Shown here: piece by piece, positions 24,601-33,840 of the stretch | How positions within the stretch are numbered: position 1 is the stretch's first letter | How the letters are laid out: the number at the start of each line of letters is the position of its first letter | From: Tuctoria greenei | Taxonomy: Eukaryota > Streptophyta > Magnoliopsida > Poales > Poaceae | Length of the DNA: 64,000 nt | NCBI GenBank assembly: GCA_036927565.1 | Contig: JAYESD010000007.1 | Span: 130,980,230 to 131,044,229, forward strand | Direction of reading: 5' to 3' | The notes under the pieces: generated by a model | What the model was told of the DNA's origin: nothing | What the model saw: only the letters and a program-made list of their open reading frames with translations | The model's database searches: none | Program-made: the position numbers and the translations under genes

Positions 24601-25908
24601 GTAGTTATCATTTACTCTAACCGAACCCTTAGCAATTATAGGAGTTGAAGAATTATCGGCAAAAGTAACATTCTCTACACGTGACACAAAGGTGAGGGAG
24701 GAGAACCAATCTTTGTTACCGGACATGTGGCGTGAGCAACCTGAATCCACAATCCAAATATTCTCCTTCCTCAAGCGTGTAACCTCATCATCGTCACTGT
24801 TGTGTTCTGCTTCCTCCTGACTTGATCTTGATCTTGCTTTGCCCGCCATGAAGCATAAGTTGGCCAAGTCATCATTCTCTTCATCACTTTCAAAATCAAT
24901 GTCACTTGAACTGAGCTCTTGAAGCGCGGTGATGAAGCTGTTGATCATCTTGCGTCCTATGGTACCCTTCTTTTTCTTGTTGGAATTTCCAGAGGAGGTC
25001 CGGACCTTGCTTTGTTTTTCTTCCCGGGTGGTCGGACCTGAAAGGTTAGGGCATTCTGTACGAAAGTGTCCTATTTTACCACATTCAAAGCAGCGTTGAG
25101 GTCCGGAGCTTCCTCTCCTTCTAATTCTCACATTTTGCAATGCTTTTGAGAATCTAGTAGAGATGAGTGCCAACTCCTCTTCTGGAATTTCTTCGATCTG
25201 CTCCAGGGTTAGTGAGGACAATAAAGCAAGAGTATTGCAAGATGATGATTGGCCGGAGCTAGACATATCACGTTGTGAGACAAATGCAATAGACTTGTTT
25301 GGGTTCTTACGTGCTAGGATGTCAATTTCATGAGTTTTTAGTTTAGAATAAAGTACATCTAGTGTAAGAGAACTCATGACAGTTGATTCACGAATGGATG
25401 TCACTTTCATCTCCCAAACTGACATGTCTAATGCACTAAGAAGTTGTCTAGCATTTTCAGCATCAGAAAAATTAACATTGACACTACGTAAGTTGCTGAG
25501 AATTTTATTGAAACGAGCAAAGAGGTCATCGATAGACTCACCTGGTTGCATCTCAAAACGCATATACTCCTTTTTGAACATATCTTGTTTTACCTCCTTG
25601 ATTGTGTTGGAGCCTTCATGATAATCACAGAGAGCTCTCCAAACGTCGTATGCTGATCGGAGGTGCGCGACACGATCAAAGTCGCTTTGAGTGAGTCCTT
25701 GGATGATCAAGTTTCGGGCTTTGTTGTTGTTGTCGACGTCCCGGAGGTTCGTGGCCGTGACTTGATCATTGGGTGGCACTTCATAAGGCTTATACACCTT
25801 CTCCCATATTGCAAAGCCTTGTGCCTGGATAAAAGCCTCCATGCGTGCCTTCCAAACCAGAAAATCAATACCAGCAAACACACAAGGTTTGGCGGAGTAC
25901 TTCTCCAT
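21610..25908 (-). CDS. gag-pol: copia Gag-Pol polyprotein, 1432 aa, intact
   Basis: Single open frame from ATG 25908 to the stop at 21610. By residue: UBN2-type Gag about 15-210; CCHC knuckle 273-286 (CFECGKIGHFRTEC); protease site DSGC 388-391; GAG-pre-integrase about 480-560 (WHRRLGH, CSSC); integrase D582, D645 and E681 (D-35-E spacing); RT about 950-1190 with YVDD at 1116-1119; RNase H about 1275-1432 with D1280, E1321, D1356 and D1377. All catalytic residues I can place are present. Relative to copy 1, 392 codons are missing between residues 375 and 376, leaving Gag short and fused to Pol without stop or frameshift. The start is the first ATG after the primer site and matches copy 1. Confidence 0.96.
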   Translation of the reverse strand: MEKYSAKPCVFAGIDFLVWKARMEAFIQAQGFAIWEKVYKPYEVPPNDQVTATNLRDVDNNNKARNLIIQGLTQSDFDRVAHLRSAYDVWRALCDYHEGSNTIKEVKQDMFKKEYMRFEMQPGESIDDLFARFNKILSNLRSVNVNFSDAENARQLLSALDMSVWEMKVTSIRESTVMSSLTLDVLYSKLKTHEIDILARKNPNKSIAFVSQRDMSSSGQSSSCNTLALLSSLTLEQIEEIPEEELALISTRFSKALQNVRIRRRGSSGPQRCFECGKIGHFRTECPNLSGPTTREEKQSKVRTSSGNSNKKKKGTIGRKMINSFITALQELSSSDIDFESDEENDDLANLCFMAGKARSRSSQEEAEHNSDDDEVTRLRKENIWIVDSGCSRHMSGNKDWFSSLTFVSRVENVTFADNSSTPIIAKGSVRVNDNYTLKDVALVKNLKYNLLSVSQLLDENLEIIFNKNCCKVVDSNSELIFNMSRFGRVFKAEFGMSSSKHRCLVANDSNDLYFWHRRLGHVGFDHLTRVSTLDRIRGLPKLKGDKEIVCSSCRHAKMVAGSHTPLTMIMTTEPCQLLHLDTVGPSRVQSFGGKWYALVIVDDYSRYSWVYFMASKNEVFSHFRTLFLRLSIDHPGSLKAIRSDNGAEFKNQFFDHFCDENRIDHQFSSPYVPQQNGVVERKNRTLVEMARTMLDEYQTPRKFWADALATACYVSNRVFLRTKLGKTPYELRFGHRPSVTHFRVFGCKCFVKKHGNLDKFEPRSNDGTFLGYPSHTRGYRVLLLDTNKIVETCEVSFDEASPGTSSGVAGPDSYSQGEGIFEDEEEPVILPGSSEVDTCPTPDIEQAPAVTSAGPDHPQITSSSIYNEPNEKEACETSVPLRFYKDHPPQQMIGSLHERVTRSRFCDPNSHAHSAFVASFEPKDISHALTNESWIIAMQEELENFERNNVWKLVPPPQGHTLIGTKWVYKNKQSEDGVVIRNKARLVAQGFTQVEGLDFDETFAPVARLEAIRILLAFAASKGFKLYQMDVKSAFLNGYIDEEVYVKQPPGFENPDFPNHVYKLSKALYGLKQAPRAWYDRLKTFLLEKGFTMGKVDKTLFVLNHGNDSLFVQVYVDDIIFGCASHDLVSKFSAMMSSEFEMSMMGELTYFLGLQIKQTKEGTFVHQTKYTRDLLRRFNMDKSKPLRTPMGTATTLELDEDGESVDQKEYRSMIGSLLYLTASRPDIQFSVCLCARFQASPRVSHCQAVKRILRYLHGTQEFGIFLPSSSIVSLKAFSDADFGGCRIDRKSTSGACHFLGNSLVAWSSRKQSSVAQSTAESEYVAAASACSQILWIVQTVKDYGVDLNCVPLFCDNTSAICIAKNPVQHSRTKHIDIRYHFLRDNVEKGNIVLHHVDTEQQLADIFTKPLDFTRFCYIRSEIGVMHPHGLN

Positions 25909-25956
25909 GATGATTAGTCAAAAACACGTGCAAATCACAAAGATTAGAGCACCGTG

Positions 25957-25968
25957 GCTCTGATACCA
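25957..25968 (-). other. Primer binding site, initiator tRNA-Met
   Basis: Minus strand TGGTATCAGAGC, perfect, two bases inside the LTR end at 25971. Confidence 0.93.
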
Positions 25969-25970
25969 AT

Positions 25971-27876
25971 TGTAGGATCGAAGAGCACGTGAAAAGCTAC
26001 CAGAGGGGGGGGTGAATGGTAGATTTAAAAATCTTACGCAGCGGAAACAATAAAACCCTAATCCCTTTGGTAGAAAAACGATCTGTTAAATAAATCGTGT
26101 ATGAGACTAATCTAAACGTGTTTCACCGTGACAAAAGTGATAGATATCAGAGAGAATCAAGTCACGAAGACAATACAAAAAGAATTACTCAAATCCGTTG
26201 AGAACAACTCAAGTTATGATCAAAAGATCAAACACTGGTCAATCTGACCTACTCGAGAAAAACAGTTTCTGGAATGCTGAAAAGAAACTCGTGTAGCACA
26301 AAAACCACAAATCCAATGACCGTGAAATTTTGGCAGATGATAGTTAATCAAGTTGTGAAGACAACCGAAAAAGAATCACGTCAATTGGATCAGTAAAACT
26401 CGAGTTATGCTAAAACCACCGTCGAAAGGTAGTGCTGTCCAGAAACTCGACGAGTAAAACTTGTCTGGAACAAGTCGGACGACCAAGGCACAAAAGTTCC
26501 TTCAAACTATGAATTTTATTCAATAGAACACAAGAGGAACAGCCCCAAAGTCGTCTACCACGAGCTTTGGCCTTCCCTTGCTTATATAACCAGCCCTTAG
26601 GCCATCCCAATACAACTAGAACTCTAATCCTAATCCGATCACAATCGGAACTTACCATAACTGCTCAAGATTCTTCTATACGCAGATAGAAGCAATCTTA
26701 AGACTTCCAAACACCTTAGGAACGTATCCCACATTCCTAAACAACTCAAATTCGTGATACACACGAAATCCTAACATAACCAACTCGATACTTCCCATAC
26801 CGAGCCATAACCAACTCTGCCGCAGCCAAAGTCTTCAACCGATACGATCCGATCCTTCCAATCAGATCTTCCTCCCATAATCCGTCTCTAGAAGCATATT
26901 GCCACGTCATGCACCGCATGCATACGTGCGAACACCTTCCTTCGACCTTCATATGCACTGCCCTTGATTCAATCATCCTGCGCGACCTCCTGACCCGCTC
27001 AACCACAGTTCCTCCCGAACTTGGTTGTTGGAACCTCATCTCCTCCTGAGACTAGTCCAATGGATCCTGTCACCAGCCATGACTTGAAGTCAAGCAACAC
27101 CTGCACATGAATAAACAAACAATCCATACGAGCCCAAGTCCTCGACTTGACTCACGTTAGTTCCGAACACAACACCTTACGTGAGAACCTCACATAAGCA
27201 TGTTGCAAAACCACAGTAGAAAACGATATCAACCGTATCATCCAAAACGCACCAAAAACTTAGCAAATGAATACTAAGCAATCTTTCCAATCTTGTAAAG
27301 CAAGTACGAAACATTGCAAATAAGCAGTAGAAGCACTTTGGTCAAGTTCCGGACCTTGCCAGAGCAACCCGGAGCTTGAGCCGGAGCTAACAAGAAACAC
27401 TGCAGTCAGGTTCCGGACCTTGCCAGAGCAACCCGGAGCTTGAGCCGGAGCTAACAAGAGCTAGTGAACCTAGCGCCGGAGCTTACCAAAACTAGTAGAT
27501 CCTGGATCCGGAGCTTACCAAAACTAGTCGGAACTAGTCAACCCAAAACCGGAGCTAGACAAAGTAATTCGGAGCTTAGCAAAAACATGTCGGAGCTATC
27601 AGATATATGCCGGAGCTATCTAAGACATGCCGGAGCTAAACATAAAGCTCACCGGAGCTAACTAAAGCTGGTCAGACCTTACCAAGAAGCCGGACCTAGC
27701 ATCTAACGTAGCCGGAGCTACCCAAAACAAGCCGGACCTATCGTCGGACCTTGCTGTAACTCGGAGCTAGAGTCGGACCTTGATAAAAAGGTGTTTTGGT
27801 GATATTTAAAACTTTTATCATCAAAGCCAAGTGTATTCACTACAAGCCAATGTATTCAGCACACATAGGTCTTACA
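25971..27876 (-). repeat. 5' LTR of copia copy 2 (promoter LTR)
   Basis: 1906 bp, near-identical to the 3' LTR. Followed by GAGAG (27877-27881). Contains the promoter signals listed separately and a CCGGAGCT-type block (about 27367-27780). Confidence 0.97.
26515..26588 (-). promoter_or_regulatory. TATA box and downstream AATAAA in the 5' LTR
   Basis: On the minus strand TATATAAG occupies 26588-26581 and AATAAA 26520-26515, about 65 bases later. A TATA box shortly before a poly(A) signal is the usual U3/R layout; transcription should start near 26555. The same pair occurs in the other family B LTRs. Confidence 0.7.
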
Positions 27877-27881
27877 GAGAG

Positions 27882-28297
27882 CAACTGAGTCCCAACAAGT
27901 CTGGGATTTCTTGGGGCAAGCCAATGAAGCTTTGGTGCCATTTGGTTTCAACCCGGTACGTCTGACTGACCTAGAGTCAGAGATATACAAGGCACTGGTG
28001 GCTTTGAACTCCGTCGACAAGAAGCTGTAAGCTGTGGGAGACGTGGTCGTCGACCAACTAGAGACAGAAGGAAGGTCCATGGCCAAGAACGTTGTCAAGT
28101 ATGTGCTGACGTGTTTCAAGAGCCGGGACCCCTAGATGTCTTTAAATCTAGTGTTCGAAGGACTCGTTGCTGAGGAGGAAGAAGCCGCCAGGGCCAACAT
28201 TAAAGAAGCTGCCCAGACAGCTGTCTCATTCTTCATAGGAACTCCAGTAGTTAGGACATCTCCTTTTTTGCCATCATCTTGTAATCCTCTAATTTAG
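27882..28297 (+). pseudogene. Antisense extra ORF of Tat-type gypsy, piece 3 (C-terminus)
   Basis: Plus-strand frame continuing piece 2 (VWDFLGQANEALVPFGF, then DLESEIYKALVALNSVDKKL). Two in-frame stops interrupt it (TAA after KKL near 28027 and TAG after SRDP near 28133), then the frame runs to TAG at 28295. The end, rich in Ala and Glu (LVAEEEEAARANIKEAAQ), resembles C-termini of extra ORFs in grass Tat elements. It is antisense to pol. Function of this protein class is unknown. Confidence 0.65.
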
Positions 28298-28593
28298 AAT
28301 GAATGAAATACTTTTGAATTCCATTTTTGTGTGTCTTCAACGCATTGCCCTTTGTCTTATTAGGCCCCCTGGTAGATGTGCACAATTTGGTCGTGAACAT
28401 GTACTAATAGTATTTGAGAATGTCTTGAAGACTTGACTTCAAACTCGTAGCCAAAATGATAGCTCCAAGGTCCAAAGTTTACCTCTGACATCTTCGAGGA
28501 CTCTTTGTTACATCAACGGCGGGCCCCCTGGGAGTTAACGGAGCTTCATAGCATCGACGGCACCCACTGTTAACTCTTAGAACATCGACGGCG

Positions 28594-29737
28594 TGACGAA
28601 ATCATGCACATAACCATTGCACCTACAAACATGGCATAATGTTTATTTATTTGGGATCCTGGATCAAGTGAATGTGTGCTCTTATTTGATGGACAAGATC
28701 AAGATAGTGCACTATGTCGTCCACCACCTTGGCCTCCTCCTTTCGTGCATACAAGAAGATTTGATGGCATTGACCAACAAATGAGAGAAGAAGAACTTGA
28801 GTCGAGAACAACTCCAATTCATGAAGGGGAGGATGATGAGGACATCACTCCTATGGATATACACAACACTCCATTCAACATACAAGATGCAATCAATAGA
28901 ATTCACACACACCAATTAATTTCAGAGGTGAGCTTGTTCTTATATGGTTCCTTATATATATTTGAGAATAGATTGCTACCTAATGACTTAATTGTGATTA
29001 GGATCCATGGAGAAGTTCAAGGAGTAATTGGAGGAAGATTTAGGGGTGTGGAGGACTAGATATTACGTTCAAAGAAGACGGAAACCGACCCCAACTCAAA
29101 TTCGTGTCTAACTCGGAGACCAGGAGCAGTTCGTACTAAAACGGACGCCCAGGACGCATACGAACTCCATTTTGGACGTTCCACAAATGAACGTAAAGGA
29201 GAGAGGATAAGCTTTCCAATGGCCCTGTTCCCAGGTCAAAATTCTTTCGAAGTGAACAAAAATCATCAAAACAATATTGACTTCAGAATCTATCAGGGTG
29301 TTGCGCCACCAAATTGGGCCATTAGGTCTTGTATCAAGTCTACATCTCTTAATTTCGTTTATTAGGGTTAGGTCACGACCCCAAAACCCCCTTGGATGTC
29401 CTCCCACCTATATATACTCCATAGTGGCCGCCATAAACAATTGAGTTTTGCTTAGATTAATAATATCGCTGTTTTACTGTTTGTGAAACCCCAACTTCAC
29501 GATTTCAGATCGTGTCTTCTATGTTCTTGCTTATGTTCACGGTTGCATTTGCATGCATTAGCTTTCTTGGCGAGGTCAATTGTGTGCAGCACGGTTGATA
29601 ACCAACGGATCAGTAGTGTAGTGATTGCAGGGGTTTTTCGTATTCTACTCGAGAACCTCGGATCATCAACATCAAGATCTCCATCAATCAACTTATCAAT
29701 TACCTTTCGAAAGATCGGGCCTAAACCTTTCTCATCA
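28594..29737 (+). repeat. LTR1 of the three-LTR gypsy element
   Basis: 1144 bp. It contains a stretch resembling the C-terminal end of a gypsy pol protein (ELESRTTPIHEGEDDEDI), embedded in the frame 28676-29059. Confidence 0.9.
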
Positions 29738-31020
29738 ATTGGTATCAGAATTCCAGGTTGCCATTAGGTAATTTCTATCCTTTCAATTTGTTTGTTTTTC
29801 ATACCTAGAGTCCACAAAAAGGTCACAAAACAACTTGTAGTTTCATAGATCTATTCATCACTTTGTCCAAACCACCATTGAGCCTTTGCAACTTTGTTAT
29901 TCAGTTTTGTTTTGTTGCATTTGTGTCCATGGTCGAGTCATATTGCTGTTTTAGGAAGTGTTTTTGGTCTTAGTTTGAGTTTTGCATTGTGTTGATTCAT
30001 CCTTTTGAATCACGTCATCACGTTCAGATTAAAGTCATCTCTGTCTGGTTCAGTATTTTCATCATATCTCACTCATACGAACTTGGATTTTGGAGTTCTT
30101 GTACTTTATGGGAATCGTAAGAAGTTCTCTACAACTTTCGTATTCATAGGTTTCCCTGAAAACGTAGTTATCATAGTCAAAAGTGCATTAGATCTGAATC
30201 TGTTCTTGACCTAAAATTTCTAAACAGTCTATGTTTCACGGGCAATATCTCCTATTGTTCTTGTCCAAAGTAGGTATTCAATATATTTAAATTAAAGAGG
30301 AGAGATATATCTACAATCTTGCTATTGTAAGTTTTTCTATTTGGAGCCTCTATGTATGCCTATTTGTCCTTGAAAGATTGAGCATAAAATCTGTGATAGA
30401 CCCACAAGATATCTTTCATTGCTTTTCATTGTGTTATTCTTTTGCAGCACATTCTGAAAAAAAAAAGACAAAAGAAAAAGGCAAGTGCAAAACTAGATAC
30501 AAAAGCCGCACAAAAAAAAGAGGAGAAGAAAAAACAACAAAAAAAACAGAAGTGCTTGCATTCTTTGTGTCATCTAGTTTTGTCTCATGTCTTGCTAGCT
30601 TGAACTACTAGGAACACATTTAGGCCAGCAACTTTGACAAGTATTTTGGACACTTATTCAACTTTACTATCTGATTTTAATTGTTGATAATCCTTGCTAT
30701 ATACAAAGCACCATCTAAGCTACACCTTACTCTTGAGCAGAATCGATACACCTTTGCAATCATCCCACACTTCATTGGTTTCTTCATACCCTCCACCGTT
30801 TGCCAACTGCAGTGTCGGTAAGAACACTTGTAAGAGCGTGGTAAGACGCTTGAGAGTGTGTGCTTCCACTTTCACTTTGCCATTATCCTTTGTTGTTGTC
30901 TTTTGTTTGCCATTAAAAGCAAGAATCATGCATTGTATGCTGAGATGATTGACATGATGAAGACGACGATGGAGTTGCAAACTAAAAATCAAACAACATT
31001 CAAGGTTTCATGTGACATTT
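29738..31020 (+). other. Internal leader of the non-autonomous gypsy, noncoding
   Basis: Begins with the primer site (29739-29749). AT-rich, without supported coding sequence. An A-rich stretch with Lys codons at 30455-30550 looks like low-complexity DNA rather than a gene. Confidence 0.7.
29739..29749 (+). other. Primer binding site after LTR1, iMet type
   Basis: TTGGTATCAGA one base after the LTR end; an equivalent site follows LTR2 at 33330-33340. Confidence 0.85.
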
Positions 31021-31150
31021 AGACCACCTTTACAACACCTTCCACAAGAAGTAATTACATTCTCCCATCTCTTCATTCTTATGATGGTTTTGGTTGTGAT
31101 GAATATATTACTTGGGAAATGGAGATGGATAAAGTTTTGTACAATGTCAT

Positions 31151-32956
31151 ATGTGTGAAAGGAGAAATATTAAGAATATTGCTAGTGCATTAGTTGATTG
31201 TGCATTAACTTGGTGGGACAACTTAAGCGATTTAGAAAAACCTCGAACATGGGAAGATATGAAAATTCTTATGCGAGAAACTTTTGCTAATGTATCTAAT
31301 TGCAAAGATAAAATACATGAACTTGAGAAGAATTTTCTTGTTGTACCTCCTCCTATGCCTAACCTTTTGCAGGAACATGAACAAATAAATGTAGATGCAA
31401 ATGAGAATGAGGTGTTGAACAACTCTTTTGAATTTTTTGATGAATCAACCCATAATGCATTTGAACTTCTTACTGAAAATGAGAGCAATGTTAATGAACA
31501 ATGTTCTACATTTAACCAAGGTATGACATTTTCATATGTGCTGAATTTTGCTACCAATCATGCTATCGATGAGCAGCAACAAGATGAACCTTTTCATAAT
31601 TCACCTTTACTGCTAGTTGATTTTCCTACTGATTCTTACAACAAAAATAAGTTGGGTGTTGATAATTTTTTTATACCTATACTAGAACAAGTGAATGAGT
31701 TTGATACCTTATCACCCACATGTTCTAAAATTAAGCGTTTGATTCCCATTACTTGTGAAAATGATGAACTGAAATTGTTGTCTTCTCTAAATATCTTGGG
31801 ATATATTGAATTTGACACTCTTTGTGATCTAGATATCGTAGAGAAGAGAATATTTTCTCAATCTGAATTGCCTTTGTTAAGTAGAAATATTTTTCATGCT
31901 ATAGGGAAATATGAACATAGTGGCATGTTTATGGTGCATAAATTTTACATATGTTCAAACGAGAAAGCTCCTTTTATGCTGCAACAACATGATAAAGTAA
32001 ATGAATGTACTAACGCTAATAATTTCTTGTCAAGTTTTTTTAGTATTTTTTCCTTGCGGCAGGGACAACAAAAGCATTATTCATTGCGGTTGTGCATTAT
32101 GGACAACACTCATTCTATCCCCAAAAGCCTCTTTCCTGGACATACGAGCAAGTCGAGAACGGCTTGTCATAAAGAAGGGGAGAATGACGAGATCATGCAT
32201 GTAACCATTGCACCTAAAAACATGGCACAATGTTTATTTGTTTGGGATCCTGGGTCAAGTGAATGTGCGCTCTTATTTGATGGACAAGATCAAGATAGTG
32301 CACTATGTCGTCCATCACCTTGGCCTCCTCCTTTCGTGCATACAAGAAGATTTGATGGCATTGACCAACAAATGAGAGAAGATGAACTTGAGTCGAGAAC
32401 GACTCCAATTCAGGAAGGGGAGGATGATGAGGACATCACTCCTATGCATATACACAACACTCCATTCAACATACAAGATGCAATCAATAGAATTCACACA
32501 CACCAATTAATTTTAGAGGTGAGCTCATTCTTATATGGTTCCTTATATATTTTTGAGAATAGATTGCTACCTAATGACTTAATTATGATTAGGATCCATG
32601 GAGAAGTTCAAGGAGTAATTGGAGGAAGATTTAGGGGCGTGGAGGACCAGATATTACGTTCAAAGAAGATGGAAACCGACCCCAACTCAAATTCGTGTCT
32701 AACTCGGAGTCCAGGAGCAGTTCGTACTAAAACGAACGCCCAGGACGCATACAAACTCCATTTTGGACGTTCTATAAATGAACAGAAAGGGGAAAGGATA
32801 AGTTTTCCAATGGCCCTATTCCCAGGTCAAAATTCTTTCAGAGTCGACGGAAATCATCGAGACAATATTGACTTCAGAATCTATCAGGGTGCTGCGCCAC
32901 CAAATTGGGCCATTAGGCCTTGTATCAAGTCTACATCTCTTAATTTCGTGTATTAG
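31151..32956 (+). CDS. Gag-like ORF (601 codons) running into LTR2
   Basis: The first part resembles the retrotransposon gag domain (ASALVDCALTWWDNLSDLEK, then RTWEDMKILM). A gag-like stretch just upstream (about 31075-31140, DEYITWEMEMDKV) is in another frame, so the domain is frameshifted. Residues about 80-345 are acidic, Asn-rich and unrecognised. From 32185 the frame enters LTR2 and reads a pol-like tail (DELESRTTPIQEGEDDEDI), ending in the LTR. No protease, RT or integrase, so the element would depend on another for movement. Expression is unproven. Confidence 0.55.
   Translation: MCERRNIKNIASALVDCALTWWDNLSDLEKPRTWEDMKILMRETFANVSNCKDKIHELEKNFLVVPPPMPNLLQEHEQINVDANENEVLNNSFEFFDESTHNAFELLTENESNVNEQCSTFNQGMTFSYVLNFATNHAIDEQQQDEPFHNSPLLLVDFPTDSYNKNKLGVDNFFIPILEQVNEFDTLSPTCSKIKRLIPITCENDELKLLSSLNILGYIEFDTLCDLDIVEKRIFSQSELPLLSRNIFHAIGKYEHSGMFMVHKFYICSNEKAPFMLQQHDKVNECTNANNFLSSFFSIFSLRQGQQKHYSLRLCIMDNTHSIPKSLFPGHTSKSRTACHKEGENDEIMHVTIAPKNMAQCLFVWDPGSSECALLFDGQDQDSALCRPSPWPPPFVHTRRFDGIDQQMREDELESRTTPIQEGEDDEDITPMHIHNTPFNIQDAINRIHTHQLILEVSSFLYGSLYIFENRLLPNDLIMIRIHGEVQGVIGGRFRGVEDQILRSKKMETDPNSNSCLTRSPGAVRTKTNAQDAYKLHFGRSINEQKGERISFPMALFPGQNSFRVDGNHRDNIDFRIYQGAAPPNWAIRPCIKSTSLNFVY
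32171..32184 (+). other. Polypurine tract before LTR2
   Basis: AAAGAAGGGGAGAA lies directly before the TG of LTR2. Confidence 0.85.
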
Positions 32957-33328
32957 GGTTAGGTCGCAACCCCAACACCCCCTTGGATGTTCTCCCACCT
33001 ATATATACTCCATAGTGGCCGCCATGAACAATTGAGTTTTGCTTAGATTAATAATATCGCCGTTCTACTATTTGTGAAACTCCAACTTCACGATTTCAAA
33101 TCGTGTCTTCTACGTTCTTGCTTATGTTCACAGTTGCATTTTCATGGATTAGCTTTCTTGGCGAGGTCAATTGTGTGCAGCACGGTTGATAGCCAATGGA
33201 GCATTAGTGTAGTGATTGCAGGGGTTTTTCATATTCTACTCGAGATCCTCAGATCATCAACGTCGAGATCTCCATCAATCGACTTATCAATTACCTTTCG
33301 AAAGATCGGGCCTAAACCTTTCTCATCA
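32185..33328 (+). repeat. LTR2 (middle) of the three-LTR gypsy element
   Basis: 1144 bp, same ends and length as LTR1, with several percent differences by eye. A second purine tract followed by a TGATGAGGACATC-like start lies inside it near 32413-32440. Confidence 0.9.
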
Positions 33329-33840
33329 CTTGGTATCAGATTTCCAGGTTGCCCGTTAAGTAATTTATCTATCCTTTCAATTTGTTTGTTTTTCATACCT
33401 AGAGTCCACAAAAAGGCCACAAAAAAACTTGTAGTTTCATAGATCTATTCATCACTTTGTCCAAACCACCATTGAGCCTTTGCAACTTTGTTATTCAGTT
33501 TGGTTTTGTTGCGTTTGTGTCCGTGGTTGAGTCATATTGCTGGTTTAGGAAGTGTTTTTGGTCTTGGTTTGAGTTTTGCATTGTGTTGATTCATCCTTTT
33601 GAATCACGTCATCACGTTCAGATTAAAGTCATCTCTGTCTGGTTCAGTATTTTCATCATATCTCACTCATACGAACTCGGATTTTGGAGTTCTTGTACTT
33701 TATGGGAATCGTAAGAAGTTCTCTACAACATTGGTATTCATAGGTTTCCCTGAAAATGTAGTTATCGTAGTCAAAAGTGCAATAGATCTGAATCTGTTCT
33801 CGATCTAAAATTTCTGAATAGTCTATGTTTCGGGGGCAAT
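33329..33840 (+). other. Truncated second internal region
   Basis: Matches the start of the first internal region (29738-30250), including the primer site, up to gggcaatatc; there it jumps into LTR3 sequence. The shared ATC at the join suggests a microhomology deletion. Confidence 0.85.

Larger units (their letters stand above)
18699..27876 (-). mobile_element. copia family B (Sirevirus-like), copy 2: intact, young, possibly autonomous
   Basis: A complete 9.2-kb element: LTRs 18699-20604 and 25971-27876 (both 1906 bp), iMet primer site, uninterrupted gag-pol of 1432 codons, polypurine tracts and a perfect GAGAG duplication. I found one difference between the LTRs (C at 20472, T at the matching 27744); small differences may have escaped me. 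With a usual grass LTR rate of 1.3e-8 per site per year, one difference means on the order of 20,000 years. Everything needed for mobility is present by inspection, though it lacks the Gag extension found in copy 1. Confidence 0.95.

Noticed and set aside
28676..29059. 127-codon plus-strand ORF as an independent gene
   Set aside because: It lies within LTR1 and is repeated in LTR2; it is the LTR-embedded remnant of a gypsy pol end, not a separate gene.
30378..30611. Lys-rich 77-codon ORF
   Set aside because: A-rich low-complexity DNA in the noncoding leader of the gypsy element; no start context or similarity.
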